Shown in pieces: positions 17,701-27,291 of a DNA stretch of 56,709 nucleotides. The notes beneath the pieces were generated by a model. It was not told where the DNA came from, searched no databases, and saw only the letters and a program-made list of their open reading frames with translations. Source of the DNA: a virus; IMG/VR virus record IMGVR_UViG_3300048009_000562, positions 1 to 56,709 of that record; one strand, given 5' to 3'. Each line of letters begins with the position of its first letter. Within the stretch, counting starts at the first letter, position 1. The position numbers and the translations under genes are program-made.

Positions 17701-20445
17701 ATTTTAATTGAAGATAATTTTATTACTACAACTGACAGTAACAGCGACTTAGAACTACGTGCTTCAGGTACTGGTAAAATAGTAATACCAGACAACAATG
17801 TTCAAATTAATGATGACCTTACAGTAGGTGGCGATACTGATTTACAAGACACTGTTGTTAATGGAACATTTACTTTAACTGGTGATTTTAACCAAACAGG
17901 CGACAGTAATATTACAGGTAATGTTACAGTAACACAAGACATTGATGTATCAGGGCAAGCACAGTTTGAAGAAATATTAATTGACGATAACTTTATCACA
18001 ACTACTACTTCAAACACTAATTTAGAATTACGTGCTGTAGGAACTGGCAAAGTTCTTGTACCAAATAATGATGTAGAGATTACTAATGATGTAACTGTAG
18101 GCGGCACACTAACTGTTAATGATATTACAAGTACAGGTACAATTACAGCAAATAGATTTACTACTGGTGATATTTTAATTGATGATAATTTTATTACCAC
18201 AACACAGAGTAATAGCAATTTAGAATTACGTGCAAACGGTACAGGCGAAATAATTGTACCTAGCAATGATGTAACATTTAATAATAACATAGATGTTATA
18301 GGTTTGTCAACACTTGCTGACACAACTATCAACGGAACACTACAAGTAACTGGTAATGTAACACACACCGGCAATATACAGGTACTTGGTACGTCAACAC
18401 TTGATAAAGTTATAGTAAATCAAACTCTACAACTTGAAGAAATATTAATTGATGATAACTTTATTACAACTACATCAAGTAATGCAGATTTAGAATTAGC
18501 AGCAAATGGAACAGGTAGAGTTTTAGTTCCTAATAATGATGTTGTAATAACAAATGATTTAACTGTAGAAGGAACGTTTGCTGTAAACAATATAAGTGCT
18601 ACAGGAACAATCACAGCAAACAGTTATTCAACTGGTGACATATTAATTGATGAAAACTTTATCACAACAACACTTAGTAATAGTGATTTAGAATTACGTG
18701 CAAGTGGTACAGGTAAAGTTCTAGTACCAAGTAACAACATGCAAGTAAATGGAACGTTGAATGTCGACGGCCAATCAAATCTTGCAGGCACAACAATTAA
18801 TGGTACGCTTAATCATGTAGGTGCTACAGTAATTGACGGCGACTTAACACAAACTGGTAACCAAGTAATTAATGGTGGATTACAAGCCTCTGGCACTGTC
18901 CAACTTGAAGATATTCAACTTGCTAATAATGTAATTCAAACAACTGAAAGTAACAGTGATTTAGAAATTAGAACACAAGCTGGTCAAAACATTTTAATAC
19001 CTAATAGTGATGTAAGTGTAACTGGTGACTTAACTGTTAGTGGTCAACTTACTGTTGGTGATATTCAAAGTACAGGTACTATCGAAGCAAATAACTTTAC
19101 TACTGGCGATGTATTAATTGACGATAATTTTATTACAACTACAACATCTAACAGCGACTTAGAGCTACGTGCAAATGGAACTGGTAGTGTAGTAGTCCAA
19201 GACGATTTAGACGCAACACAAGACCTTACAGTAAGCGGAACGACTACTTTAAACGACACTGTAGGTATTACTGGTACAGTTACTCATGTAGGTAATACTG
19301 TACAAACTGGTACATATACACAAACAGGTACAACTGATATTACAGGCGGATTAACTGTAACAGGCGATGCTGATTTTGAAGGTATTAGTATATCAGGCAA
19401 TACTATTAGTAGTACACAATCAAATGCAGATTTAGAAATAAAAACGTCTGGTACTGGAGATATATTATTTCCAAATAATGATTTACAAGTTACAAATGAC
19501 TTTGTAGTTGGCGGCACACTAACTATTGGCAATTTAACAGCATCAGGAACAATTGAAGCACAAAAGTTTTCAACTGGTGATATTTGTATTGATGATAATT
19601 TTATTACAACAACACAGAGTAATAGCAATTTAGAATTACGCACAGCAGGAACAGGCTCTGTTACTATTGATAATTTTAGTATTAGCGGATCAACATTAGA
19701 TAACAGCGGCACTTTACTGGTGGATGCAGCTACTGGTTATACAATATTCTCTGGCACAGGTGCAATTAATATTCCAGTTGGTTCAACTCTACAAAGACCA
19801 TTTATTGCTACACCATCACTAGCTACTGGTTTTATTAGATATAACAATGATACAAATAGATTTGAAGGCTATAACGGAACTAACTGGGTCATATTACAAG
19901 GTGTTGAAGATTTAGACGGTGATACAAAAGTTACAGCAGAACTTGTTGAAGGTCAAAATGATAACAAAATTAGATTTTATACACAAAATAATGTAAGAGC
20001 TGATATTGATTCAAATAGATTTTATGCAGATAGATTTGAAGTAGATGATGTACAAATAGAGCAAAACACGATTAGCACACTTACTACTGATCAAGATTTA
20101 GTTTTAAGTGCAGCAGGTACTGGTAGAGTACAAATAGAAAACTTTGCCTTCGATGGCAACAGGATAATAAATACAGTATCGAATAGTATAACTCAGTTTG
20201 AAAATACAAACAACGGTTATGTCAAGTTTGCTGGAACAGGTGGACTTGTTATACCAAGCGGTACTAGTGCAGAAAGACCTGCAGTTGCTTATAGAGAAAT
20301 AGGCATGACAAGGTTTAACACTGAAGACGACAGAGTTGAAATATTTGATGGCATAAACTGGGCATCTTCAGCTGGTGCAGGATCAGGAATTAATCCTGCA
20401 GACGCAGCAGATTTAGCAATTGAAACGGTTTTATACTTAGGATAA
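14782..20445 (+). CDS. Giant repeat fibre protein 2 (1887 aa)
   Basis: Paralogue of the protein encoded at 8647, same architecture: N-terminal module (VGRISGPLLKSNLIRNGIDL), beta-helix starting FYVAKNGDDARTG (about 222) with GDTVYIYPGAYEE, the HKGDFRVGDLFYVNQDDG module (about 590), then about a dozen ~30-residue units (e.g. IDDNFITTTQSNSNLELRA) separated by linkers such as THTGNIQVLGTSTLDKV, and C-terminal RYNN...W and RFNT...W modules, ending ETVLYLG. The repeats are more regular than in fibre 1. A segment of about 75 residues in the beta-helix region (about 430-510, from RVRLGGIAGGTFTAG) has no counterpart in fibre 1. Probable trimeric fibre; no catalytic motif seen. Confidence 0.8.
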   Translation: MAVGRISGPLLKSNLIRNGIDLAFETDLLYLDVNNQRIGIRTNTPSHDLHVNGTARTTNLIVDNIAEIADITISGNTIQSANTLNLLTTGPDSVVYQRRLDIQSISIFDNVINTNDSNANLELRPNGTGQVEVFSNLEVNGDIHATGNISADGNITLGDADTDNVTFNAEVASDIIPDVTDTYRLGNSTKRWDQVWSDTINADTIAADSLVLDGVDMTLRQGNIFYVAKNGDDARTGTHPQDPFLTVGQALTQASTGDTVYIYPGAYEETFPLTIPVGVTVKGHSLRSVTITPTVGTNTNDAFLLNGETTVEDLTIKDFYSPGYAFKYATNMTVTSRSPYIKNITVITKGTTLTAEDPRGFNSADAGAGAYLDGSVVNASSKEASCLFHAVTFITPGVDTLIATNGVRIEWLNSFTYFANRGLYAFDGTAGKYNDGKTRVRLGGIAGGTFTAGDTITFTSTDSSTTIAVTAESVDNDVIVIDGKNVQFIDFDTTPQSISNGSGVTATTILNHDVRDFGAEIRMIGSASVYGNYGLYGDGPGVIVYAIGQNLAYIGNGKEVTNDAGTVLQDNEVIELNDAKIRFNTVDHKGDFRVGDLFYVNQDDGTVNFVANALNVDLTQGVTFTSNGNSTFVSGDRIDTGNLRISGNTIESLSGNINISPLTQTLNLNSDVNVDGSLDVTGNVTIGGNITIGDEASDTIQIVAGIDSDLIPNIDTAYNLGADNKMWKWLYANGADMGDIRITNNFIETTVSNADLELRASGTGRVLVPSADVEISGELSVGGDSVLQDVDIQGDLTITGNIVQTGDQTVIGDVNVGADLTVTGQAQFEEILINDNFITTTSSNTDLELRTNGTGEILIPNDNFRISNNLFANAIEANTLIGTTIDATNFTNSTIDINNNNITVLTPNTDLNIDAAGSGDVKINGSDVVIEQNLTVNGTTNLKDTTIIGSVVHTGDVTQTGNFNIAGEISNGNILIEDNFITTTDSNSDLELRASGTGKIVIPDNNVQINDDLTVGGDTDLQDTVVNGTFTLTGDFNQTGDSNITGNVTVTQDIDVSGQAQFEEILIDDNFITTTTSNTNLELRAVGTGKVLVPNNDVEITNDVTVGGTLTVNDITSTGTITANRFTTGDILIDDNFITTTQSNSNLELRANGTGEIIVPSNDVTFNNNIDVIGLSTLADTTINGTLQVTGNVTHTGNIQVLGTSTLDKVIVNQTLQLEEILIDDNFITTTSSNADLELAANGTGRVLVPNNDVVITNDLTVEGTFAVNNISATGTITANSYSTGDILIDENFITTTLSNSDLELRASGTGKVLVPSNNMQVNGTLNVDGQSNLAGTTINGTLNHVGATVIDGDLTQTGNQVINGGLQASGTVQLEDIQLANNVIQTTESNSDLEIRTQAGQNILIPNSDVSVTGDLTVSGQLTVGDIQSTGTIEANNFTTGDVLIDDNFITTTTSNSDLELRANGTGSVVVQDDLDATQDLTVSGTTTLNDTVGITGTVTHVGNTVQTGTYTQTGTTDITGGLTVTGDADFEGISISGNTISSTQSNADLEIKTSGTGDILFPNNDLQVTNDFVVGGTLTIGNLTASGTIEAQKFSTGDICIDDNFITTTQSNSNLELRTAGTGSVTIDNFSISGSTLDNSGTLLVDAATGYTIFSGTGAINIPVGSTLQRPFIATPSLATGFIRYNNDTNRFEGYNGTNWVILQGVEDLDGDTKVTAELVEGQNDNKIRFYTQNNVRADIDSNRFYADRFEVDDVQIEQNTISTLTTDQDLVLSAAGTGRVQIENFAFDGNRIINTVSNSITQFENTNNGYVKFAGTGGLVIPSGTSAERPAVAYREIGMTRFNTEDDRVEIFDGINWASSAGAGSGINPADAADLAIETVLYLG
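15142..15197 (+). repeat. 56-bp exact repeat, copy 2
   Basis: Identical to 9004-9059 in giant fibre 1; see that entry. Confidence 0.9.
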
Positions 20446-20448
20446 TAA

Positions 20449-20778
20449 ATGGCAACGATATTTAAAAATAAAGTTATTAACAATGTAGGAACACAACCTA
20501 TAGACATTATAGAAACTAACTCAGCAACTCGAGTTACAGTAATAGGGTTAAGTTTAACTAATCTTACTGATAGTTTTGTGTACGTTAGTGTACTTCTAAA
20601 AGATGATACAAGCGTTACAGGACATTATATTAAAGATACGTTGCTTCCAGCAAATACAAGTTTGCGTGTTGTTGCAACAGGTGAAAAACTTATTGTTGCA
20701 CCTGATAATTGTGTGCAAGTAGTTGCAAGTACAGACGATGCTGTTGATGCTGTAGCAAGTTTTGTGGAGATAGTATAA
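20449..20778 (+). CDS. Small beta-sandwich structural protein (109 aa)
   Basis: 109 residues, all-beta: VTVIGLSLTNLTDSFVYVSV, KDTLLPANTSLRVVATGEKL and IVAPDNCVQVVASTDD. Same layout as the proteins at 7716 and 34327, placed between giant fibre 2 and the next fibre pair. Probably an adaptor or fibre-end protein. It starts 3 bases after the previous stop and its stop overlaps the next ATG (TAATG). Confidence 0.65.
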   Translation: MATIFKNKVINNVGTQPIDIIETNSATRVTVIGLSLTNLTDSFVYVSVLLKDDTSVTGHYIKDTLLPANTSLRVVATGEKLIVAPDNCVQVVASTDDAVDAVASFVEIV

Positions 20779-21221
20779 TGAGTCACTATATAGGAAGTAA
20801 CCCAACAGACGTACAAAACGGATTTATCAAAAGATATTTTTACGGTTTACGTAGAAATGACGATGGTGAATTATTTTTAGTTAGAGTTGATCAACTTGCA
20901 GGCGGAGATACAAACAGTATTACAATTAACGATTTAGGTATATCAGAAGAAAACTTTTTAGACTTTGAAGAAGGTATTGATTACTTAGACGGTATTGATG
21001 AAAATAAAGATATTGTTTATCCTAACTTACGTTATCCACAACTACGTTGGGACGGTAGAAGCTTAACATATTTCATTGAAGCAAGTACAGGACATTTTGT
21101 ACAAGCAGTTAGTGAAAAAGTAACATTTGAAAATAACATTAGTTCACCGGCATATGGCGAAGGTGTAGATGATACGGTATTAATTCCTGGAGAAACAGGT
21201 GGACCAGGACCGGGATACTAG
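20778..21221 (+). CDS. Small virion structural protein (147 aa)
   Basis: 147 residues beginning MSHYIGSNPTDVQNGFIKRYFYGLRR. The middle contains FLDFEEGIDYLDGIDENKDI and YPQLRWDGRSLTYFI, and it ends in a Gly/Pro tail (GETGGPGPGY). The type recurs in fibre operons of marine T4-like phages, but no named domain is recognised. It is coupled by TAATG overlap to the preceding gene and lies 11 bases before giant fibre 3. Likely an adaptor in the fibre complex (inference). Confidence 0.6.
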   Translation: MSHYIGSNPTDVQNGFIKRYFYGLRRNDDGELFLVRVDQLAGGDTNSITINDLGISEENFLDFEEGIDYLDGIDENKDIVYPNLRYPQLRWDGRSLTYFIEASTGHFVQAVSEKVTFENNISSPAYGEGVDDTVLIPGETGGPGPGY

Positions 21222-21232
21222 AGGAAAAATAA

Positions 21233-24200
21233 ATGGCAGAATTTAAATTAGAACGTTTTAAGTATACATGGCAAGGCGAATGGATTGCAGGCAATGTATA
21301 CAAACGTGATGACATTGTAAGAGTTGGCGGTAAGTCGTATGTGTGTTTAGAAGGACATACAGCAGATGCTAAATTTAAAGTTGACTTACTTGCGGTATTA
21401 CCAGAAAGTAATCCACCACAAGCGGCACCAAGATGGCGCTTAATGACAGATGGTAGATCATACAAAGGTCAATGGGTAACAGCAACAACATATGCAATTA
21501 GTGATATTGTTGAAAAAGATGGCTCACTTTGGGTTTGTATTAACGAACATGATTCTTCAGACTTTGTAATTAACAAAAATGATTGGTCATTACTAGTATC
21601 TCATATAAAATATACAACAGACTGGGAAACAGCAACTGACTACGGGCCGGGCGCACTAGTAAAATACAACGGTATAGTTTACAAGTGTATTGAACCTCAT
21701 GTATCAGGATTGTTCTTAGAAGATAACCTTATAACAACACCAACTACATTACAAGTTGCTGTTGTTAGAAATGCAGAAGATACAGCAAACATATACACAT
21801 TGAACGGCATTCCGCAAGCAGAGCTTACATTTGCTAAAGGCAAAACATATGTGTTTGATCAAAGTGCTCCTACAGATGGCACTGATGATACTAACAAATT
21901 TTTTGGCGGCGGTGAAGATTTAAACGGCGACCCAATAGCAAACCCGCATCCATTATTACTAAGTAATGAAGCTGACGGAACGTTTGGTGACCCAGCAGGA
22001 ACAATTTATAGTACTGGCGTAACATATCTGTTAGACGGTAACGAAGTAACACAACAAAATTATATTGCTAATTTTGGCACAGCAGAAATAAGACAACTTA
22101 GAATATCAGTTCCATATACAGCACCTGAAAACTTATATTACTATTGTAGGTATCATGCAGGAATGGGCAGCACACTTACAATAGATAATTCAGCAGATGT
22201 TGCTTGGGAAGTATTTCACAGTGGAATTGAATATACAGGTGCATGGGCAAGAGAAACATTATATAGAAAAAATGATCTTGTACTATACGGCGGCAGTATT
22301 TGGAGATGTACAGAAACACACCAATCAGCAGCTTTAGGTACATTAAATGCTGAAGGCAAACTTGCTGATCAGTTAGATATTACAAAATTTAACATAGAAC
22401 TACCTGGTTTTCAATATGAGTCAGAATGGTCTAACACAGCAGAATATCAACCAGGTGACGTTGTACGTTATGGTGGTTACTTATACTTTGCTTCTAAATA
22501 CAACAGAGACGACCAACCAGCACAATCACAAGATAGTACACAAAGTTGGGTAGAATTACAATACGGTTACAACTTTAGAGGTGACTGGGAAGATGGTGCT
22601 GTTTACAATCCGGGTGATATGGTATTACGTGGCGGCGAGCTTTATATGGCACTTGTGTCAATAGGTAGTACAGAAGTTGATGGAAGCACATCAGACTATT
22701 TACAATCAGAAAAATGGCAATTAGTTATTCCAAGTAAAACTTGGGGACAAGCATGGTTAACCGACTCAAGATATCATGTAGGCGAAGTTGTTTATCACTT
22801 TGGTAATGCATATGTTTGTAATACATCACACGTTGCATCAAATGATAATTTCCCAGGTGATAATGGTAGTGGTTATTTTTATTGGGACTTATTAATACAA
22901 GCAGGACAAGCATCTGGACTATCGTCATTAGGTGACTTACTTACATATAACCTAAGCAGAACTAACGTTGGTGACGGAAGTACAGTTGGACCAACATCAG
23001 TACCAATAGGCGAACAAGATAATTTACTTGGCATTGATGATGCTGATAATATATTCTGGAGAGATTATATTCGAACAGCAGGTGAAATATTTGTAGGCAT
23101 ACACGGATCAGATAGCAAAGGATACGGACTATCGCCTGATAAACCGTTTAGAACAATTAGACATGCTGCTGAATACATACTAGATACATTCCCAGCACTA
23201 ACGCCTATTAAAATTAAAGTTAACACAGGAAGATATCTAGAAATAGGACCAATTACTGTTCCTGCAGGTTGTGTTGTAATGGGCGACGAATTACGTTCTA
23301 CTACTATAGTTGCAAGTGGTGCAAAAGAAGAATACCAAAACGAAACAGAACAATTTGCGGCTATGTGGGACTATATAGAAAGTGTTTTATTAAGTCTTTA
23401 TTCTAATATTGACGTACCTGCACTACCAGGAAATACAACTGTACTAAACAAAACACCAGGAATATTAGGACTATCTGAAACAAACTTAACTCAAACATTG
23501 TTTACTATTATAAAACAAAAAATAAATTTTGTTGCAGAAAGTGGTGATGTTGATCCTGCTATAGTAGGAACAAACATACAAACAGCAGACGTACAAAGAC
23601 GTCAAACAGCAAGTAAGTTAGAAAGCGTAGCAGAATGGTTATCACAGCAAGTTGAAGCATGGGTAAGACAAAATTATCCAGATAAAGTTTTTAGAACAAA
23701 CAGAGTTGCTGAAGACTTTTTACACTTTTTCAAAGCTACGATATATGACTTGCGATATGAAGGTACTTATAGATCGATACTATCAGCAGAACGTTATGCT
23801 CTTTCAATAGTGGGAAGTAATTTAGTAGATTTATTTAGACATAGAGATACAACAGGTTTAAGACAATGCACAGTCGAAGGACTAGACGGAAATCTAAACC
23901 CACCAGGTGTTTACGACTTGTATCAAAGACCAACATCGGGTGCGTTTACAGCACTTGATCCAGGTTGGGGACCAAACGATGACAGTGCATGGATCAACCG
24001 TCGATCACCTTATATTCAAGGTGTAACAACAATTGGTAAAGCATGTACAGGAATGCGAGTAAACGGATTATTACACAACGGCGGTAATAAGTCTATGACA
24101 GCAAACGATTATACACAAGTGTTAAGTGATGGCATTGGAGCATGGATATCAGATAATGGTAGAGCAGAACTTGTGTCAGTGTTTACATATTATAACCAAG

Positions 24201-27200
24201 TTGGATACTTAGCTGAACGCGGCGGAGTTATACGTGCAACAAACGGTAACAACTCATATGGCGCTTATGGTTCAATTGCAGACGGCATTGACCCTAATGA
24301 AGTTCCTGTAGTGGCATCTGTGTTTAATAGAGACAACGAAGCAACTGTAGACGGCGTGTTTGCAGGAGCATTTGGTGATGAAATTTTTGTATACGAATAT
24401 GAAAATGCAGGTGAAAAATATACAACAGCAACTAGTACAATAGCTGGTGCAGGTGCAAACGCATCCGCACTTCATGAAGATATTAGACACGGATCATTAT
24501 TCCAATCAAGAATTATTAACCCTGCAGACAGTGGTGCAGTTGGGGGTGTAGGATACACTAACATTCAAAACCAAGCAACGCAAGGTGATACAACTTCGAT
24601 TACACTAAATCCAAACGATACAGCAACAGAAGATGATCTCATAGGACAAGCAATATATATTATTTCAGGTAAAGGTACAGGACAGTATGGTTACATACAA
24701 GCGTACAATGAGATAAACAGTACAGCAACAGTTTATAAAGAAAGCACTGAAACTCCAGGCTGGGATCATGTTCTTTCAGGAACACCAATTGAAGCAACAT
24801 TAGAATCTAATACTAGATATAAAATAGAACCAAGAATTATATCAAGTAAACCTGCATTTACATCAACTAACTACAACATTTTAAATGGTAGAGATATTAT
24901 TGATATTGCATTTAGTAATACTACTTTTGAATATACAGATGTTCAAGGTACTCCAGGTACAGGAGATGTTATTACACAAGATGGATTAGCAGCAGCAAAT
25001 GCAGTATTTGACATTACTAAGAACGGCCTAGTGTACGAAGTTACAGTTACAGACGGCGGATTAGGATATGCTGTTGGTGACTCTATTGTTATTTCAGGAA
25101 GTGTACTTGGTGGCGAAGATGTCACTAACGACTGTACTATTAAAGTTTCTGGTACTTCAGACGATAGTTCAAACTCTATTACAAGTATTGTTGTTACAGG
25201 TACAGGACGTAGTGGTAAGTTTGTTGCTATTGCAAAACCAAACTTTGCACTAACTAGTGATAATGGTCAAGGTTGGAGCGAATCATTACTACCAAACAAT
25301 ACAGCAATTGATTGGCTTAAAGTGCAAGCAGGTAACAATAGATTTGTTGCTATTGCAAAAGGCTCCGACGAAGCTGCATATAGTTTAGATGGCGAAAATT
25401 GGACAGAAGTTACATTACCATTTGTTGAAAACTGGATTGATATAGAATTTGGTGAAGGTAGATTTGTTGTTATTGCAGAAAACTCAACAACAGTAATTCA
25501 GTCAGCAGATGGTATAACCTGGACATCTAGTAACATGCCTAACGATGCTATTGGTGATAGTGCATCAGCAGAATGGCAAGCAATGACATATGGTAAAGGT
25601 AAATTTGTTGCTGTTGCAGGTAATGACGGTACTGTAGGACATAGTACAGACGGTACAACATGGACTTTTGATGCAGGATTTGTAAGTACTCCTAATATAC
25701 AAGTAGCAGGTCTTGCATACGGAAATAACAGATACTTAGCGTTACTACAAACAGGCGAAACATATTATAGTTTTGATGGCACAACATGGACACAAGGTGA
25801 AGACGTTCCTACGCAAGATGGATCAACTATAATGAAATGGAATGATATGAAATTTGCAGAAGGTGTGTTCTTTGCAATCTGTGATGCTGATAACCAAGTA
25901 GTTGGCGGTGAATTAAACGGTAACGACACAAACTTTGCGGCAACAACAGAAGACGGTTTAGTATGGGAAGGTAGACAATTAGAAGTAATGAATCCATATT
26001 ACGGTATAGGTTTTGGTGTTGTAAACGATATAGGTAGTTGGATTATAGGTTCAAAAAATATTGCTCTTAACGGTGTTTCAAAAGTAGAAACAGGAGCCCA
26101 AGTAAAAGTTAGAGCTAAACTTGGAAGCGGCGGCTTAATACAAACAATTAAAATATTAGATCCAGGTAGTGGTTACACACAAGAAAATCCTCCAGTATTT
26201 ACAGTTACTGATAATGCATTTACAGCTGGCATAGGTTGGGAAAACAGAGTAGGCTCAGGCGTACTTGCACAACCAAGTTGGGTAAACAGAGGTATTGGAT
26301 ATAGATCAAGTACTACTAAAGTTACTATAACAGGTGACGGTTATGCAGACTTTATACCAGATACAAATATTATTAAGATATCAGGATTACCTCGTATACC
26401 AACAATTGGTAGCCAGTTACTATTTCCAAATATTTTAGATGACGCAACAATAGATCCAAATGATTTAAAAAGTTATCGTGTAGCTATAGCAACAGATTTA
26501 GGTGACGATGGTACAGGTAATAATACAAGACTTGCACAATTCCAAATTAGTCCACGTATGCGTACTGAAAATGATTTAATTCATGGAACATCAGTTACAA
26601 TTAACGAAAACTTTAGTCAGTGTAGAATTACAGGACACGACTTCTTAGACATTGGTACAGGTAACTTTATAGAAACAAATTATCCAGACATTTATGCAGG
26701 CGGCAACTATTTTAGAAGTGCTCCTGAAAATGAAGTATACGAAACAGATGGCGGACGTATATTCTATGTAAGTACTGACCAAGATGGTAACTTTAGAGCA
26801 GGTGAACTGTTTAGTGTTCAACAGGCAACGGGTGTTGTTACTATTAGTGCTGAGTTCTTTGACTTAGATGGTCTTTCAGAACTATCACTAGGTGGTGTAA
26901 GATTAGGTGGCTCGGGTGCTGTTGTAAGAGAATTTAGTACTGATCCAACATTTTCCGAAGATTCAAATAATGTTATTCCAACACAAAGAGCTATTGCAAC
27001 ATTCCTTGCAGATAGATTAAGTGTTGGTGGATCAGACTTAGAATTAAACGCAATACAAGCAGGCCAAATTTATCTAGGCGGCGAATTTAACGAAATAGGC
27101 AACATACAAAACAAGATAATAAATGTTGCTGTTCCAGTACATATGGAAGGGTCAAATGCACTTGGTAATACCACAGGATTAGGTGGCTCATATGTCGGAC

Positions 27201-27241
27201 AAATGATGTTACTTCGAAACTTTGAAGAAGGCATGAAGTAA
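21233..27241 (+). CDS. Giant fibre protein 3 with CBM-like repeats, cupredoxin-like domain and beta-helix (2002 aa)
   Basis: N-terminus: seven short modules of the type W..G..Y..GDIVRYGGxxYxC...H (about 8-560), similar to CBM5/12 chitin-binding modules. Between modules 3 and 4 lies a cupredoxin-like domain (about 175-325) with His239 (NPHPLLLS), Cys305, His308 and Met311 (YYCRYHAGMG), a complete type-1 copper ligand pattern. A beta-helix starts at GEIFVGIHGSDSKG (about 617) and continues through RRSPYIQGVTTIGKA and NGRAELVSVFTYY. Propeller-like repeats (FVAIAKG...AYSLDGENW) span about 1323-1580. The module DGNFRAGELFSVQQATG stands at about 1850. The C-terminus has a fibre-type end (VIPTQRAIATFLADRL). 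Paralogue of the next gene, which lacks the cupredoxin. Likely a host-binding fibre; no catalytic site seen. Confidence 0.8.
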   Translation: MAEFKLERFKYTWQGEWIAGNVYKRDDIVRVGGKSYVCLEGHTADAKFKVDLLAVLPESNPPQAAPRWRLMTDGRSYKGQWVTATTYAISDIVEKDGSLWVCINEHDSSDFVINKNDWSLLVSHIKYTTDWETATDYGPGALVKYNGIVYKCIEPHVSGLFLEDNLITTPTTLQVAVVRNAEDTANIYTLNGIPQAELTFAKGKTYVFDQSAPTDGTDDTNKFFGGGEDLNGDPIANPHPLLLSNEADGTFGDPAGTIYSTGVTYLLDGNEVTQQNYIANFGTAEIRQLRISVPYTAPENLYYYCRYHAGMGSTLTIDNSADVAWEVFHSGIEYTGAWARETLYRKNDLVLYGGSIWRCTETHQSAALGTLNAEGKLADQLDITKFNIELPGFQYESEWSNTAEYQPGDVVRYGGYLYFASKYNRDDQPAQSQDSTQSWVELQYGYNFRGDWEDGAVYNPGDMVLRGGELYMALVSIGSTEVDGSTSDYLQSEKWQLVIPSKTWGQAWLTDSRYHVGEVVYHFGNAYVCNTSHVASNDNFPGDNGSGYFYWDLLIQAGQASGLSSLGDLLTYNLSRTNVGDGSTVGPTSVPIGEQDNLLGIDDADNIFWRDYIRTAGEIFVGIHGSDSKGYGLSPDKPFRTIRHAAEYILDTFPALTPIKIKVNTGRYLEIGPITVPAGCVVMGDELRSTTIVASGAKEEYQNETEQFAAMWDYIESVLLSLYSNIDVPALPGNTTVLNKTPGILGLSETNLTQTLFTIIKQKINFVAESGDVDPAIVGTNIQTADVQRRQTASKLESVAEWLSQQVEAWVRQNYPDKVFRTNRVAEDFLHFFKATIYDLRYEGTYRSILSAERYALSIVGSNLVDLFRHRDTTGLRQCTVEGLDGNLNPPGVYDLYQRPTSGAFTALDPGWGPNDDSAWINRRSPYIQGVTTIGKACTGMRVNGLLHNGGNKSMTANDYTQVLSDGIGAWISDNGRAELVSVFTYYNQVGYLAERGGVIRATNGNNSYGAYGSIADGIDPNEVPVVASVFNRDNEATVDGVFAGAFGDEIFVYEYENAGEKYTTATSTIAGAGANASALHEDIRHGSLFQSRIINPADSGAVGGVGYTNIQNQATQGDTTSITLNPNDTATEDDLIGQAIYIISGKGTGQYGYIQAYNEINSTATVYKESTETPGWDHVLSGTPIEATLESNTRYKIEPRIISSKPAFTSTNYNILNGRDIIDIAFSNTTFEYTDVQGTPGTGDVITQDGLAAANAVFDITKNGLVYEVTVTDGGLGYAVGDSIVISGSVLGGEDVTNDCTIKVSGTSDDSSNSITSIVVTGTGRSGKFVAIAKPNFALTSDNGQGWSESLLPNNTAIDWLKVQAGNNRFVAIAKGSDEAAYSLDGENWTEVTLPFVENWIDIEFGEGRFVVIAENSTTVIQSADGITWTSSNMPNDAIGDSASAEWQAMTYGKGKFVAVAGNDGTVGHSTDGTTWTFDAGFVSTPNIQVAGLAYGNNRYLALLQTGETYYSFDGTTWTQGEDVPTQDGSTIMKWNDMKFAEGVFFAICDADNQVVGGELNGNDTNFAATTEDGLVWEGRQLEVMNPYYGIGFGVVNDIGSWIIGSKNIALNGVSKVETGAQVKVRAKLGSGGLIQTIKILDPGSGYTQENPPVFTVTDNAFTAGIGWENRVGSGVLAQPSWVNRGIGYRSSTTKVTITGDGYADFIPDTNIIKISGLPRIPTIGSQLLFPNILDDATIDPNDLKSYRVAIATDLGDDGTGNNTRLAQFQISPRMRTENDLIHGTSVTINENFSQCRITGHDFLDIGTGNFIETNYPDIYAGGNYFRSAPENEVYETDGGRIFYVSTDQDGNFRAGELFSVQQATGVVTISAEFFDLDGLSELSLGGVRLGGSGAVVREFSTDPTFSEDSNNVIPTQRAIATFLADRLSVGGSDLELNAIQAGQIYLGGEFNEIGNIQNKIINVAVPVHMEGSNALGNTTGLGGSYVGQMMLLRNFEEGMK

Positions 27242-27263
27242 TTTTAAAGGAACAATAAAAATG

Positions 27264-27271
27264 TATAAATA
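27264..27271 (+). promoter_or_regulatory. Late promoter (TATAAATA) before giant fibre 4
   Basis: Exact TATAAATA in the 50-base gap between giant fibres 3 and 4, 20 bases before the ATG at 27292. ACGGAG is the ribosome site. Confidence 0.7.
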
Positions 27272-27291
27272 CAATAACGGAGCATTACAAA

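Noticed and set aside
9834-19712. Several minus-strand ORFs of 60-213 codons within the giant fibre genes
   Set aside because: They mirror the repeated codons of the plus-strand repeats (Ser/Val/Leu-rich shadows) and lack ribosome sites.
8647-20445. CRISPR-like regular repeats
   Set aside because: The periodicity is in coding sequence with synonymous variation; no identical direct repeats with unique spacers.
21233-27241. CuA-type (cytochrome oxidase subunit II-like) copper site in fibre 3
   Set aside because: Only one Cys is present in the loop; CuA needs two. The pattern is type-1.
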